64,000 nucleotides of DNA from the NCBI RefSeq assembly GCF_030272615.1, contig NC_081415.1, forward strand, positions 598,181,335-598,245,334, written 5' to 3'. The stretch's first letter is position 1. The number at the start of each line of letters is the position of its first letter. Made by a program: the position numbers and the translations under genes. Below, piece after piece: positions 45,836-58,168 of this stretch. The notes under the pieces are model-generated. The model was not told the DNA's origin and searched no databases. It saw only the letters and a program-made list of their open reading frames with translations. Origin of the DNA: Cryptomeria japonica. Lineage: Eukaryota; Streptophyta; Pinopsida; Cupressales; Cupressaceae.

Positions 45836-48255
45836 TTTGGTGAACCTGACGTGAATCAAACACTTGTGTAACTTCCAAGAAATTTTTTTAGGCTTGTGAG
45901 CCCACCATGTGCACTAACTTTTTTTTTGAAAGTTTTAGTTGCAGATTTTCTAGTTTTTTTTGTGTAGGTTTTGGAAGGAGTTAGTTTAAACATTTTAATT
46001 TCTTTGGTTTAAAACTTCATCTTTCTTGTTTTTCACAAAGGGATAAAAATAACTTCACATTTTTTATTTGGTGCATAAAAAAAGAACTTCATCTTTCTTG
46101 TTTTTCACAAAGGGATAAAAAGAACTTCACATTTTCTATTTGGTGCAATTAAAACAAACTCAACTTTTTCATTTGGTGCATAACAAAGAACTTCATCTTT
46201 CTTGTTTTTCACCAATGGATAAAAATAACTTCACATTTTCTATTTGGTGCATAAAAATAACCTCACATTTACCTTTTTGCTACAAAGGATACACGACTTT
46301 ATTTTTGTTGACCAGGTTTTCTTTCCAAAAGTTTGTCAAGTGTCAAAAATTTTGATATCTTGGTTAAAAAAACACCATTTTTGTTGGAGCAACATCTCCA
46401 AATAGTTAGATCACATTGCAATGAAAATTAGTTAAAAAGAACAAGTGTTTTAAGTGATTGGCACACTTGTGCAAAGTTTGTCAAGTGGTCTCACTTCTAA
46501 CACACACTATCCTCTCCCTTGGCTTTCGTGTTCCTAGGTGCAAGAGAAAAGTGTTAGTAACACTCAAAATTTTATCTTTTTAAGAGAGGCATGCCAAGAG
46601 ACACGTCACTCTTAGGAATGACCTCGTGCGGTAAATCCTTCGAGCCGCTATAGAAATTAGGTGTGAGCGAAAGTTGTAGCCTTGGGTATAGTTGTTCCTA
46701 TAGTGTAACTTTTTGAAAGGACAAATGGGCCCCACCACAAGTTACAAGGCTCTTAAGTGAGTCACTACAGAATGAAATTATGTCCAAAAACATCGAACAT
46801 TACTAGACACCTTTTTATATAGAAACCCACCCGTTCTATTGATTGATGATATTTGTGATAAATTCAGTGCAAGAGAATAGATGGTTTTGCTTCCAAGATA
46901 CTCACCATACATATTTACTTGAGTAGAAACAAGGCTTTTTGAAAGGCTACTTGTAGCTTGATAAAAGTGGTGACTCCCCCATCATAGGGATCATCTATCT
47001 GTTATGTTTGTGCAAGACTTAGTATATCACATCCTTACCTACTATGGCGGGATTCATAAGGTATATAGTACCAAAGTTGAAGAAATATCAAGATGTGGCC
47101 TGAAATTATCGCAACTGGCCATTTGACCTTAGGGATAAAGTGTGTTTGAAGTGTCTTCGTTTTGTGATAGACCAGTGATAAATTGAGCTGACTTCAAGAT
47201 TTTTGGAAAAACATACAAAAACATTTGAAAAAGGGGTCAAAGAGTTCAAAGATTGGGTTGATTTAGACCCAAACTTATTTGTGCCTTTTGAGGCAACAAT
47301 ATTGTGTTTGTGTGCTTGCTCTGTTTTCTTGTCAAAGAAAATCAAAACCAATTCAAAAAAAAGTATTCATCCAACACAAAATTTCCAAAACCAATATTTG
47401 GCAAAAATCAAAACAAAGTGAAAAACCAGATATCAAATTATATGACCATCCTCCACATTTTAAGAAACAGGAATCTTCATCAACATATCAATTTGAAGAA
47501 AAGACCATTGAGCTCAAAGGCTTTCATCAAAAGAATGATTTTTTTCTATCTCAATAGACAATTTTTTGTCTCACATAGAGCCTTCTTGCATCATATGTGT
47601 CTATATCTTCAAGGAAAATCCAACGAGTTTGATCAAGAGTCTTTAAACAACAGAGCTTTTACTCAATATAGAGATTTGAGTTATCATAAAAACAAAGGAG
47701 GCAAAATCAATCCTACCTTCTTTCCAGACCTCTGCATTACATATAACATAGCTCGGGAAGAACCACCAACCCCCGAGAGAGAAGAGGAAGAATTTTTCCC
47801 ATATGTAAGACAAAGTTTTTATTGAAGTTAACATTCCATCCATTCTCACATTCATACATCATCACTCCATTCCAGCTCTCGAAACATAAAAAGGTCTTGT
47901 CCTAAGTTCTTTTCAGATATTGCTTGAATCAAAACAACATATCACTCTTTAGAGTGTCTCTACATCTAGGATAAACTCATCCTAAGAGGCATTTCTACGT
48001 AGGTTAAAACTAGTTTATGAGTGCATCCTCTCATTACTAGGTAGCTTGGTCTGTAACACATCTCAGACCTTGCTATACCTTATCATATCAAACATTGTTG
48101 ATAGCATAAAATTCAATTTATAAAAGGACTTTGGTAACATCAAACCTTTAGTGTTAGAGATCCATATGCTAAACACTTCACCAAACATTTATCTTTCATT
48201 CCATCACCAACTCATAATCACTTGCACCAAACTTCAAAAACAACTTTCAAACAAA
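45836..48255 (+). other. Leader region of gypsy F with tandem repeats
   Basis: Non-coding leader of 2.4 kb between the LTR and gag. Three diverged copies of a block with AACTTCATCTTTCTTG, a GGGATAAAAATAACTTCAC-type segment and TATTTGGTGCA lie at 46013, 46085 and 46189. The ORF at 47304-47825 has no known motif; I cannot tell whether it is real. Confidence 0.6.
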
Positions 48256-49729
48256 ATGGCTCAAACCAAATCGAGAACTAGACAACTAGAGATCGAAGAA
48301 GAGGAGGATGAAAATATCAATGAATTTCAAGAAGCCATTGGAGGAATGAAAATGATGAAAAATCCTAGTACTCCCACTCCTGAAGCAATAGAAAGGGCAC
48401 AACACAACCCCCTCTTCAATCGACTTTTTGATGAAATCCTCAAAAATAACGCAGATGCTCATTTTTTGAGACTTGCTCAAGAGGGAGCCAAACTACCCTT
48501 TGATTTTGATACCGCATAAATATGGTAAACATCGAAACACAATAGCCATAATGAGGGTGGAAGAGGTCGAGATAACTTCAGATATAACCTTAATCAAGGA
48601 AATCCCCCACCTCCTCCTTCTCCTAATGACATTGACATGTTGAGGAAACAAGTCGAGAATCTATCCCAACAACTCCACAGTGGTGTGAAAACTATCCGGT
48701 TTCACTCAATGATATTTGTCCCTATCCCTTTGATAGGAATCTACATATGCCACCTTTTCCGCGAGGGTTTGAAACACCTAAGTTTGAAAAGTATTGGGGA
48801 AAAGGAGACCCTAGAGATCATGTTAGGGAATTTCACTCAGCTTGCCTAGAAGTGGCATATGAAGACACATATCTAATGCACCTCTTTCCTCAGAGTTTGG
48901 GAGGGACAACCACGCAATGGTTTTCCTGACTAATAGGCGGCATTAGGAAATTTGAGGAACTTATCCAAAATTTTGTCGCACATTATTCACACAACATAGA
49001 ACACGATGTTACCATGGCAGATCTGTGTAATACCAAGCAAAAATGAGGGGAGCTATTTTCAGCTTTCCTGCAACGGTGGTGACAACTATCTAGTAGGCGT
49101 TCTCTTCATCTACCTGAATGAGAGCTAGTGGAAATATTTATTTCCAACTTGAACAATTAAATGGAATTCCACCTAGACATGAAGGGCACAAAATCATTTG
49201 CTGACATGGTCACCCAGGGGTTAAAATGTGAACGGGCCCTCATTAAAAAGGGACTTATCAAGATATACAATGAATAAAAAGATGGCCCTCGCCCATGCTT
49301 CAACAATGATAAACCCAACTTCTGGAATAAAAACAAAAACATCGTCAATGACGGGGTTGTAGATGCAAGGACTATAAAGAGTGCACAACCTGTGGTCCGA
49401 TTTGCAGGGAAAAATCCCCTCCTAAAAAAAACATGGTTACTCCTCCACAAAATCAAGGACGCAATGCACCGCAAGAGGAACCGAGGCAACGACAGCAAAA
49501 TTATAAGCCAAAATGTCAATACACACCCTTAGGGGAACCTATTGAAACAATGTTACGTCAATTGGTCTCTTCAAATCTGGCGACCTTACCAGAGACATCT
49601 AATTATGAACCTCAGGTCAAACCTCCATGGTGGAGAGATAATGAACATTGTGAATTCCATCAAGGAAAAGGGTATAAAACAAGTAACTGTCATAGATTGA
49701 AAGATCTTGTTCAAGATCTTATTGACTGA
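48256..49729 (+). pseudogene. Gypsy F gag
   Basis: Likely start is ATG 48256 (MAQTKSRTRQLEIEEEEDEN). The first block ends at a TAA at 48519. The capsid-like retrotrans_gag domain follows in other frames (FETPKFEKYWGKGDPRDHVR, 48770-48830; GGTTTQWF near 48900; DMKGTKSFADMVTQGL at 49180). The C-terminal part, 49433-49729, carries a zinc-binding variant with Cys73-Glu-Phe-His76 and Cys86 (CEFHQGKGYKTSNC, 49649-49690), as in Tat-clade elements. At least two frameshifts and many stops. Confidence 0.85.
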
Positions 49730-50970
49730 GGAGAGATTAAAATTGAAGGACACAACCCAAAGACCTCAAATAATGATCATCTCATGTTCAAGAATCTGCT
49801 TCCATCACAAGATCAAAGGGGCCCTTCCACTTTAGGGTGAAACACAGATGCAACTAATTATATGCGAGCCGCCTATAATTACACTGTGAATCATCTATAT
49901 GATGCCAATGAAAAAATTGCAACCATTACAATCAAAGATCCAAACCATACCTGCAATTTTGTTACATGTCATAGCAAGATCACCATTAAAGCAGCTCCAC
50001 AAGGCACAACATCCATCCCAAAGCAGTATAACCTTGTGGAACAGTTAGATAAGATGCCCACACTTATATCCATCTTAAAGCTTTTGCGCCTATCTGCGTC
50101 TCATAAAACAATCTTGGATCAAGCTCTCCAAGAGGCGTCAGTCCCTACCAATCTAAATATAGATCAATTTCAAGCTATGGTTGGTAATCTAAGGTCATCA
50201 CCATGTCTCACTTTCTCTAAAAGTGACAATACATCCTTCCAACAACCCCATAATGCCTTTATCATCCAACACATGATCAAGCGAGTCTTGATTGACAATG
50301 GAGTAGGCCTAAATATATGTACATTACAATTGGTCATAGAATTGGGATATGTAGTTGAATTGGTGGACCCTGCAAAAAGATAACCATAAAAGCCTATGAT
50401 GATGTGGAGCATTCTTCAAAAGGAGCAGTTGTGTTACCAATCCGAGTGGGCCTAGTGGTGAAGCACATCGTATGTCAAGTTCTGGACCTTCCTCTGTTGT
50501 ATAATTTGTTGTTAGGAAGACCTTGGATACATGCCATGCAAGTCATTCCATCCACCTATCACCAGTGTATCAAGTTCCCTCATAACGGTGTAGAAATTAC
50601 AATCCTTGGTGATGCAAATCCATTTGCATATTGTAACAATATCAACCATCAGCCAAAGATTACCGTTCCCAAAAATAGAGAAGCTATCCCATCCACATCA
50701 TATGTTAGTCCAGCCTCTCTTTCCAGTTCAAACACCACTATACCCAAGCAAGAGAAGCTAAAAATGAAAATAGCAGAGGAAGGTCATGGGGAATACAATC
50801 TAAGCCAACTCTTTTGTGTTGGGCAACTACCCACTTCCCCTAGAACTCATGGTAAGCCTCAAAGGTTGCTTCAAGCACCACTGGTCAAGTCAGCATGCAC
50901 TTTGGCATCTTTTATCCTTGGAAAGAGTCAGGAAGAGGAGACCAGAGATGAGGACTTAGCATAATGGATC
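49730..50970 (+). pseudogene. Gypsy F protease region
   Basis: Frame 49862-50383 continues the polyprotein and contains the aspartic protease motif VLIDNGVGLNI (D near 50292), with Asn-Gly as in the Tat clade. After a stop, 50404-50964 holds the downstream LLYNLLLGRPWIHAMQVIPS motif (50495-50555). The protease would cut the polyprotein. Stops at about 49727, 49838 and 50381 interrupt it. Confidence 0.82.
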
Positions 50971-52320
50971 TATAAAGACCCTATCACCACGAAAATCCCA
51001 CAAGATAAGCTTCCCATAGATCAATATGGAAAAGGCCTTACCATTATGCAAATAATGGGTTATGATGGTCAAAGTGCTTTAGGACCTTGCAAGCAAGGAT
51101 GACACAAGTCGTTGCAGCCTAAATTAAAGCCTAAAGATAACACTAGATTAGGATTTCAAAAGGAGACTCTTCCTAAGCTCAGATTCAAGGGGAGGCCCAA
51201 CAAACCTCTATATCAGCCTAATACTCTAAAGAGGCCACCCTTGATTATATCAGCAACACCAAGAACCACACCAATTGCCCCAATGAGGCTGAGAATCCCA
51301 ACAATACCATCCACAACACCAATCATCCCACCAATCAAACCAGAAACCCCATCCATAGTAGCAACCACATCAACAACATCATTAGTAGTATCAGAACCCC
51401 TAACAGTATCGAGAATACTGATAACTCCATCAGAAGCGGCAGATTCAACAATGCGGATACTCCCAGTATTGGATTCACTGGCCCCAATAATCCTCCCCGT
51501 GGCACCAACCATTCCATTTCGAAAGGCACATCAGTCGATTACACCTGCAGTGTTCAACTCAAAAGATATCCTGCTTTGGTATAGTAATCGGATGTTGGAA
51601 AGTGACTCAGAGACTAATTCACATGAGTGGGAATTTGATTCCATACATCTTAACACTTCAGATGAGGAAGACACATCTCCACCTCCACCTCGCAAAGAAA
51701 TCCCTGTTTATGGAGAAGCACAAATTAAAATCTCTTGGGTTCCTGAACTAGAAACACCTTCCACAGACCCTACGTCACATCCTGTGCCTGATTCTGACAG
51801 GGAGAGTACCATCAACTACCTTCACCACAATGTCTTAACCCTCACTGACACATCTTATGAACTTAACCTGCTCGATGAGGTAATGCCCATTATCCATCCT
51901 AAACTCATCAAATGGAACCAACCAAATCCCCCATGCCTTGACCAATTCCAAAATGATGAGATGATCATTGACTTTTTGGAACTACAGGATAACATACCAA
52001 GTGGGGATCACAAAGCTGGATTTGCCATCGAACTTAATAGTGCAACATACTTTGGGGCGGATGCCAAACCTTTCAGCTGCAAAAATATTACAATAAAACA
52101 TGGATCTTCCAGTGAAAACCACACTGTGGCACTGTTTGATCCCCAAAAAGTAAAAAGAAAGAGCATATCCAATGGTGAAAATCTCTTTGAGGCGCCTAAG
52201 GATGAAAGGTTTGACATCCTCCCCTCTAGTACAAATTAGGAACGATCAACGATCCTTATTGAGGAACCAAAAGAATTCAACGTGGGGACCCCTTAGACTC
52301 CTCACCATATACATCTAGCA
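50971..52320 (+). pseudogene. Gypsy F G-patch-like segment and Pro/Thr/Ser-rich spacer
   Basis: Between protease and reverse transcriptase the frame encodes GLTIMQIMGYDGQSALG (about 51034-51084), similar to the G-patch-like segment of Tat elements. A 375-residue open stretch (51112-52239) follows, whose first 130 residues are a TPIAPMRLRIPTIPSTTPII-type repeat. The remainder is acidic. The function is unknown. The length without a stop is notable in such a decayed element. Confidence 0.65.
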
Positions 52321-53507
52321 TCTCTTTTAACTTCAGAGGAACAAACTAAGTTTGTATAATTCTTCCAGAAGTGTTAGATCAACTTCACATGGTCATATGC
52401 AGACATGCCTACTCTAGATCTTGATTTGGTCATGCATCACCTCATAGTGGTAAAAGGAGCTAAACTGGTAAAACAGAAGCTTTGCAAGATGCACCCATAG
52501 ATTGTTGTGCTTGTCAAAGTAGAACTCAAGAAACTCCTGGATGTTGGTTTCATCTGACCAATCGATTATGTAGATTGGATCTCCAACATTGTACCTATCG
52601 ACAAACCAAATGGGGCCATCCGTATCTGCACAAATTTCAAAAATCTAAACAAGGCATGTCCTAAGGACAACTTCCCCCTACCAAACATTGACATGATCGT
52701 GGACCTAACAACAGGACATGCCATGCTTTCTCTTATGGATGGCTTTTCAGGGTACAACCAAATAAAGATCACTCTAGAAGATCAACATAAAACTACCTTC
52801 ACATGTCCACGGGGAACATACTATTGGAATGTGATGCCTTTTGGTCTAAAAAATGCAGGGGTGACTTATCAAAGAGCTATGACCACCATCTTTCATGATA
52901 TGATGCATACCATAATGGAGGATTATGTTGACGATTTACTAGCTAAATCATTAACAAGAGAAGGTCATCTGGAAATCTTAGATTAAATCTTTGATAGACT
53001 AGAACAATATCATGTTCGACTCAACCCAAAGAAATGTGTCTTTGGAGTAACCTTAGGGAAGCTTCTAGGATACATTTTCTCAAAAAAAGGCATTGAGGTC
53101 GACCCGACAAAGGTCAAAGCAATCATGGACATGCCACCTCCAAGGAACATCAATCAGCTAAGGACATTACAAGGGCGGCTACAATCCATTTGAAGATTCA
53201 TTGCACAACTAGCAGATAAGTGTCACCCTTTACACACCTGTTACACAAAAACATCCACTTTCAATGGGATGCCAAATGCCAGCAAACATTCCAGATGCTT
53301 AAGGATTATCTCATGAATACACCATTGTTGATCCTAGCAGATCCAAGTAGGCCTCTATTGCTCTATATTTTAGCAACTAAGACAACATTAGGAGTATTGT
53401 TGGCACAACACAATGTAGAAGGGAAAGAGTGTGTTGTATACTATATCTCTCGCACACTAGTCGGGTATGAACTCAATTACATAGAGGCACTACTTGTTAA
53501 CACATAA
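52321..53507 (+). pseudogene. Gypsy F reverse transcriptase and first RNase H
   Basis: RT motifs in order: the DLDLVMHHL region at 52420, then (52555-52985) IDYVDWISNIVPIDKPNGAI, LPNIDMIVDLTTGHAMLSLM, FSGYNQI, GTYYWNVMPFGLKNAGVTYQ and the catalytic YVDDLL (52924-52941). Next come LNPKKCVFGV and GIEVDPTKVKAI. The RNase H part (53220-53507) lies in another frame (FQWDAKCQQTF, AQHNVEGKECVVYYISRTL). Stops and two shifts make it inactive. Confidence 0.9.
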
Positions 53508-53574
53508 AGTATAAATCATTGCAAAGATTGATCTACTAAAGTACTTACTTAGCAAAGCAGCATTAATAGACCGC

Positions 53575-54107
53575 TTGGCCAAATGGGTGATGATTCTGAG
53601 TGAATTTGACATCAAGTATGTGGAGTGTAAGGCTATCAAGGGCCAAGTTATTGCAGATCAATTGGCTGATGCACCCCTCATAGGTGATCATCCTCTTGTT
53701 TCCAATTTTCCAGTTGAAGAGATATTTATGATCACAACAGCACAACCATGGAAACTATACTTTGACAGTTCCTATACTAGACATGGCTTGGGGGCAGGCA
53801 TTCTATTTATGACACCTGAATGTGACAGCATCCCGAAGTCTTACAGACTAACTTTTCCATGTATAAACAACATAGCAGAATATGAGGCCTTGATCACAGG
53901 ACTCAGACTAGCCATACAATGGAAACTGAAAGAGCTACAGATATATGGCGACTCCCAACTAGTCATTCAACAAGTCACAGACAAATATCAGACCAAGGAT
54001 GATAAACTCATGTTGTACAAGCAAATGGTGGATAGTTTAAAAGTATCATTTACTACTATCACCTTTGAGCAGATACCCAGAGATCAAAATTGAGCTGCTG
54101 ACGCCAT
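53575..54107 (+). pseudogene. Gypsy F second RNase H (archaeal-type)
   Basis: An open frame with WKLYFDSSYTRHGLGAGILF (catalytic Asp at 53764), INNIAEYEALITGL (Glu near 53878), LQIYGDSQLVIQQV (Asp near 53950) and the final Asp near 54100. These are the D-E-D-D positions of the additional RNase H that characterises Tat/Ogre elements. One stop (TGA at 54091-54093) lies close to the C-terminus. Confidence 0.85.
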
Positions 54108-55500
54108 GGTTACCATTGGATCTCTCCTAGATCTTCCACAAAATTCAACATGCTATGAGTTCTTGGTAGAACACCTTTGGATTCCCGCTTATGATATGCC
54201 CAAATCCGAGATGATATGTCGCCTTGTCGGTTCTAAATCCCCATGGTACGATGAGTTCTACACCTACCTACGTGATCACACACTTCCTCCTACCCAATCG
54301 AATAACCAACACAAAACCTTCATTCACCAAACCGCTCGATACACCATCATTGTTGAAACCCTATATCGACGTTGTCTTGATGGTACTCTCCTTCAATGTT
54401 TGGAATAGGATGAGACACCAAAGGCCTTGGAAGAGGTACATGAAGGAATTTGTGGGACTCACTCAAGTGGTCCTTCACTAGCAAAGAAGATCATGCGTGC
54501 TCGATACTATTGGCCATCCATGGAAAAATACTCCTACTATTTTGTCAGAAAATGCAAGAAATGCCAAGTTCATCGAGACTTGATACATGCACCAGCACAA
54601 GAATTGCAACCAATCACAACACCATGGCCCTTTTGTCAATGGGGACTTGACCTTGTAGGTAAATTTCATCCATCTTCATCCAACGGCTACAAATTCATCA
54701 TTACCACCATCGAATACTTCACAAAGTGGATCAAAATTGCTCCACTTACCCAAGTCACTAGCAAGTAGATCACCTCATTCATCCTTAATTACATCATCTG
54801 CTGATATGGTGTATCCATGTTCATCATCATAGATAACGGGCTTCCTTTCAAAAATCAAGATGCTCGTGAGCTCTGTGAGAAGTTTCACATCCAACACCAC
54901 TTTTCCACTCCCTATTACCCACAAGGAAATGGTCAAGCTAAAACATCGAACAAGAACATATTAAGAATCCTCAAGAAGACAGTCAATGATGTCGGTCATG
55001 ATTGGCATGTTCAATTAAATCCAACACTATGGGTGTATCAAACTAGGATTCAAACCCCTACAGGCACAACTCCCTACTCACTAGTCTATGGTGCAGAAGC
55101 CATCCTTCCTATTGAGGTCGAGATACCATCTCTACAGGTTTCCTTGCATAATCTAATAGATGATGAAGCATACCGAGTCTCCCGTCTTCAAGACGTGGAA
55201 CTACTTGATGAAAGGCAACAAGATGCATACAACCACCTCAAAGCCTATCAACAACACATGAGAAGAAGCTATAATCATTGAGTTAGACCTCATACATTTG
55301 AGGTAGGCGATCTTGTTCTTAGAGAGAATCCTCATAACCAACCACATAGAGAACATCAGGGAAATTTTGAATCAAATTGGCTGGGTCCATATGTTATCAC
55401 TGCTGTATTTGGGTCTGGGGCATATTAGCTGGCCACTTTAGAGGGAGAACCACTAGTAGATCCGATCAACAACATGCACCTCAAACGGTTTTATACATAA
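54108..55500 (+). pseudogene. Gypsy F integrase
   Basis: HHCC zinc site (VHEGICGTH..CKKCQVH, 54430-54575). Core: WGLDLVGKF with the first Asp near 54648, IIIDNGLPF with the second Asp near 54835, and GNGQAK at 54927-54944, where the usual catalytic Glu is replaced by Lys. Then come the GTTPYSLVYGAEAILPIEVE region and a GPYVITAVF-type C-terminal fold. Stops at 54766, 54802, 55279 and 55425. The Glu loss alone would abolish strand transfer. Confidence 0.88.
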
Positions 55501-57648
55501 GCTATACAGAGCATCAAGCTCCATCCTATATCAGAAAAACACCAAAAACATTCAGATAAATGTCCTGAAGAAAATACACAAAAACAAAAAAAGTAGAGAA
55601 AGGCTCATGCATCCAAACGGTGAACAACCACTTTGGTGGCACCTTGGGTAAGTACGATGGTGAAAACCTGGCAAACAGGCGCCACTCGTAAAGGCTATGG
55701 CTCCATTGTCTTTCAGACTTGTTGCAATCACATTCATTACATCCACTCATCCATCATTCAAACCATGGCTTGTTATTGATCTGCAATCAAGGATAGTACT
55801 TCATGCGTCTTGCATCCCGCTTTTTCATAGTCATGTCTAAATTGGGGGCAATTCTCTTAAACCTATTGATGGAAGTGGATTATACATTACTTATGATTCA
55901 TTGAGTTCTTCATTAAAAATTGTCTCACAAAATACCAAAAATATTAAAAACTATCTCACAAAATACCAAAAACATTCAAAAACACTCACAAAATCCAAAA
56001 ACATCATAAAACATCAAAAATCAATCAAAAACATGGCAACACATAAAAAATCCACTGTACATACGCATCGAAATAGACATCAAGAAAACATTTTGAGTTA
56101 CTCAAATGATGACCACTTATCAAATCAACCAAACAATCAACATCGACACACAACTGTCTTAACAAGGATGCATCCTTCCTTACCAAAACAAAGACAAAGA
56201 TAACATTTTCTTTGACAAGAAAATTTTGTTTAAGCTATCAAGTACTTGGTCGGTTTGTTAAGTTCTTTATTCATTTATATTAGGTTCCTACGCTACTCTG
56301 GGATATCCACAAGTGATTAGAGTAGCCGAGATGGTTCCTAAGTATTGTTTGTTTATCATTTGCGAATTGTTCCAATGAAGTTCTGGGCCATGTACTAATG
56401 GCGTCTACATGGGAAGTTCACTAAGCTATGTGATCCTATGCAAAATACAATCATGGATCATTATGGCTTGCTGACTACAATGTATACCTCGACCATATGA
56501 GCATGAATCATTATGGAGGGTCCATATTCTTTATCTATGCTCCTTGCTTATAGGTACAATGCTCCAAACTTGGTGCCTACTACCTCGTCCAAGATTGATA
56601 CTACCATTACTCGATGATGAAAATTATGCACTGGGAATAAGCCATGGATTGCCATTTCATCTCATATGTTTATATTGCATTTCGTTACATATCACCCATC
56701 CATATCACTGCATATCATTCATACATAGTAATGACAATGGATGCATACTCTATTTTTTTTTTAATCTTCTTCCATAGGAATGAGTCCTAGGTCCTCCATA
56801 TCTTCTATCTAACATTGAATCCCCCCCACCCTCCCTGTCTTGATAATCAACATCATCATAATCCCTTCATCGTTTCCCATCCATCCTATAAGCAAGCCAG
56901 TTACTCTGTCTACACAAGCACATTGACTCACACACACCTAGACTATCAACATATACTCTGATCAAGTATCTTCAGGTCTCAACAGGTAATCGATCATGGT
57001 AATCCTAAACTACAACAAGCATTTATCATAATGACCTAGTCTCAATGGGGTTGCTATGATTCACCACAGCCATCGATCACAATGCACACACTATCAATTG
57101 ATCAACCAATCAAACACAATCCAAATGGATAATTATATCAATTGTCTAAGTCTCAATGAGTATTTTGCTTCATATTCCTTGACTTCATCAAACAACTACA
57201 TCAATTGTCTAAGTCACTAATAGGTCACTTTATCCTATCCAAGCGAATGACTGACATCAACTATCACACTTTGACTCAACTGGGGCAATTAAACTGATTG
57301 AACCAGATTGTCCAACCAATTTTGATCAATTGTACAGTATCAATCAAAAGCAAAAAAACTACATTTGCACCGTGACCCTCGTGTACTTTCGAGTCTTTCC
57401 ATTTACCCATAGTCACTCCTTCTTTTCCCATTCTTTCACCCTAACTTCTAAATTCTTCTATTCTATCTCTCCCCAACTTCTTTCTCTTTTTTCGAGAGAT
57501 TGCCCGATTTTTCAAAAAAAAAATTCGGCCCATCTCTCGAGGGGGCATACCACCCACTAAATTAACATTTCTGGGGCATATTTCTCATACCTATCTTTCT
57601 TTTCTTGAAATGACATGATAAAATCACACCGTCTCAAAGAGGAGCAAA
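55501..57648 (+). other. 3' non-coding region of gypsy F
   Basis: Follows the integrase. A block at 55636-55677 (GTGGCACCTTGGGTAAGTAC...) recurs in inverse orientation in element H (61637-61678) with 5 differences in 42 positions. The stretch at 55915-56035 reiterates ACAAAATACCAAAAAC-like units. The rest is AT-rich without genes. A purine-rich tract, CTCAAAGAGGAGCAAA (57633-57648), adjoins the 3' LTR. Confidence 0.7.
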
Positions 57649-58168
57649 TGTAGACACATAAATATATCCACTTAATTAAATGAATATTTAGTATTTATTT
57701 GATTATTTAACCATCAATCAATAATATTTAATTAATTCATCTTAACCCTCTTCTCCTATTAATTAAAAAAATTATTCAATTTATTTGATTTAATTCACTT
57801 AACCAAATTCAGACCATTAATTAAATAAATAAATCATATTTATTTAATTAAATCTTCTCTCACATTGAAATAAATTAATATTTATTTAAATCCCCCAAAA
57901 TCTCATCTCTCACATTTAAATAAATTAACATTTATTTAAATCACCTTTATCCTCCACCCACTTGCATTTTCCTACAAATGCAAATTGAACAACTATTTTA
58001 AATAAATAAATAATTTATTTAAAATCTTTTTTATCGTCACCCACTTGAAACCTTTAATGGCTTCCCTTAAAGTCTTCAAACTTAATGGCTTCCTTCTAGA
58101 GTCTTCTCAAGCCTTTAATGATTTCCCTTAAAGTCTTCAAACTCAATGGCTTCCTTCTAGAGTCTTCT
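57649..58168 (+). repeat. 3' LTR of gypsy F, truncated
   Basis: Starts TGTAGACACATAAATATATCC after the polypurine tract. It follows the 5' LTR up to the minisatellite (...TTCTAGAGTCTTCT, 58168) and then switches abruptly to element G sequence. About 1.2 kb of LTR is missing. Confidence 0.9.

Larger units (their letters stand above)
44134..58168 (+). mobile_element. Ty3/gypsy retrotransposon F, Tat/Ogre-like lineage, 3' LTR truncated
   Basis: Order: 5' LTR (44134-45835), long leader with repeats, gag, protease, a G-patch-like segment, a Pro/Thr/Ser-rich spacer, reverse transcriptase, RNase H, a second (archaeal-type) RNase H, integrase, non-coding 3' region, PPT and 3' LTR cut after 520 bp. 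The second RNase H, the VLIDNG protease and the LLGRPWIHA motif place it in the Tat clade. Coding regions carry many stops, so it is inactive. The truncated 3' LTR prevents a TSD test. Confidence 0.9.

Noticed and set aside
51213-51512. Antisense ORF rich in Gly/Val/Ile opposite the F spacer
   Set aside because: It is the mirror of the sense Pro/Thr repeat.
55901-56203. 100-codon Lys/His/Thr-rich ORF in the 3' region of F
   Set aside because: Arises from reiterated A-rich units; no motif and lies after the pol end.
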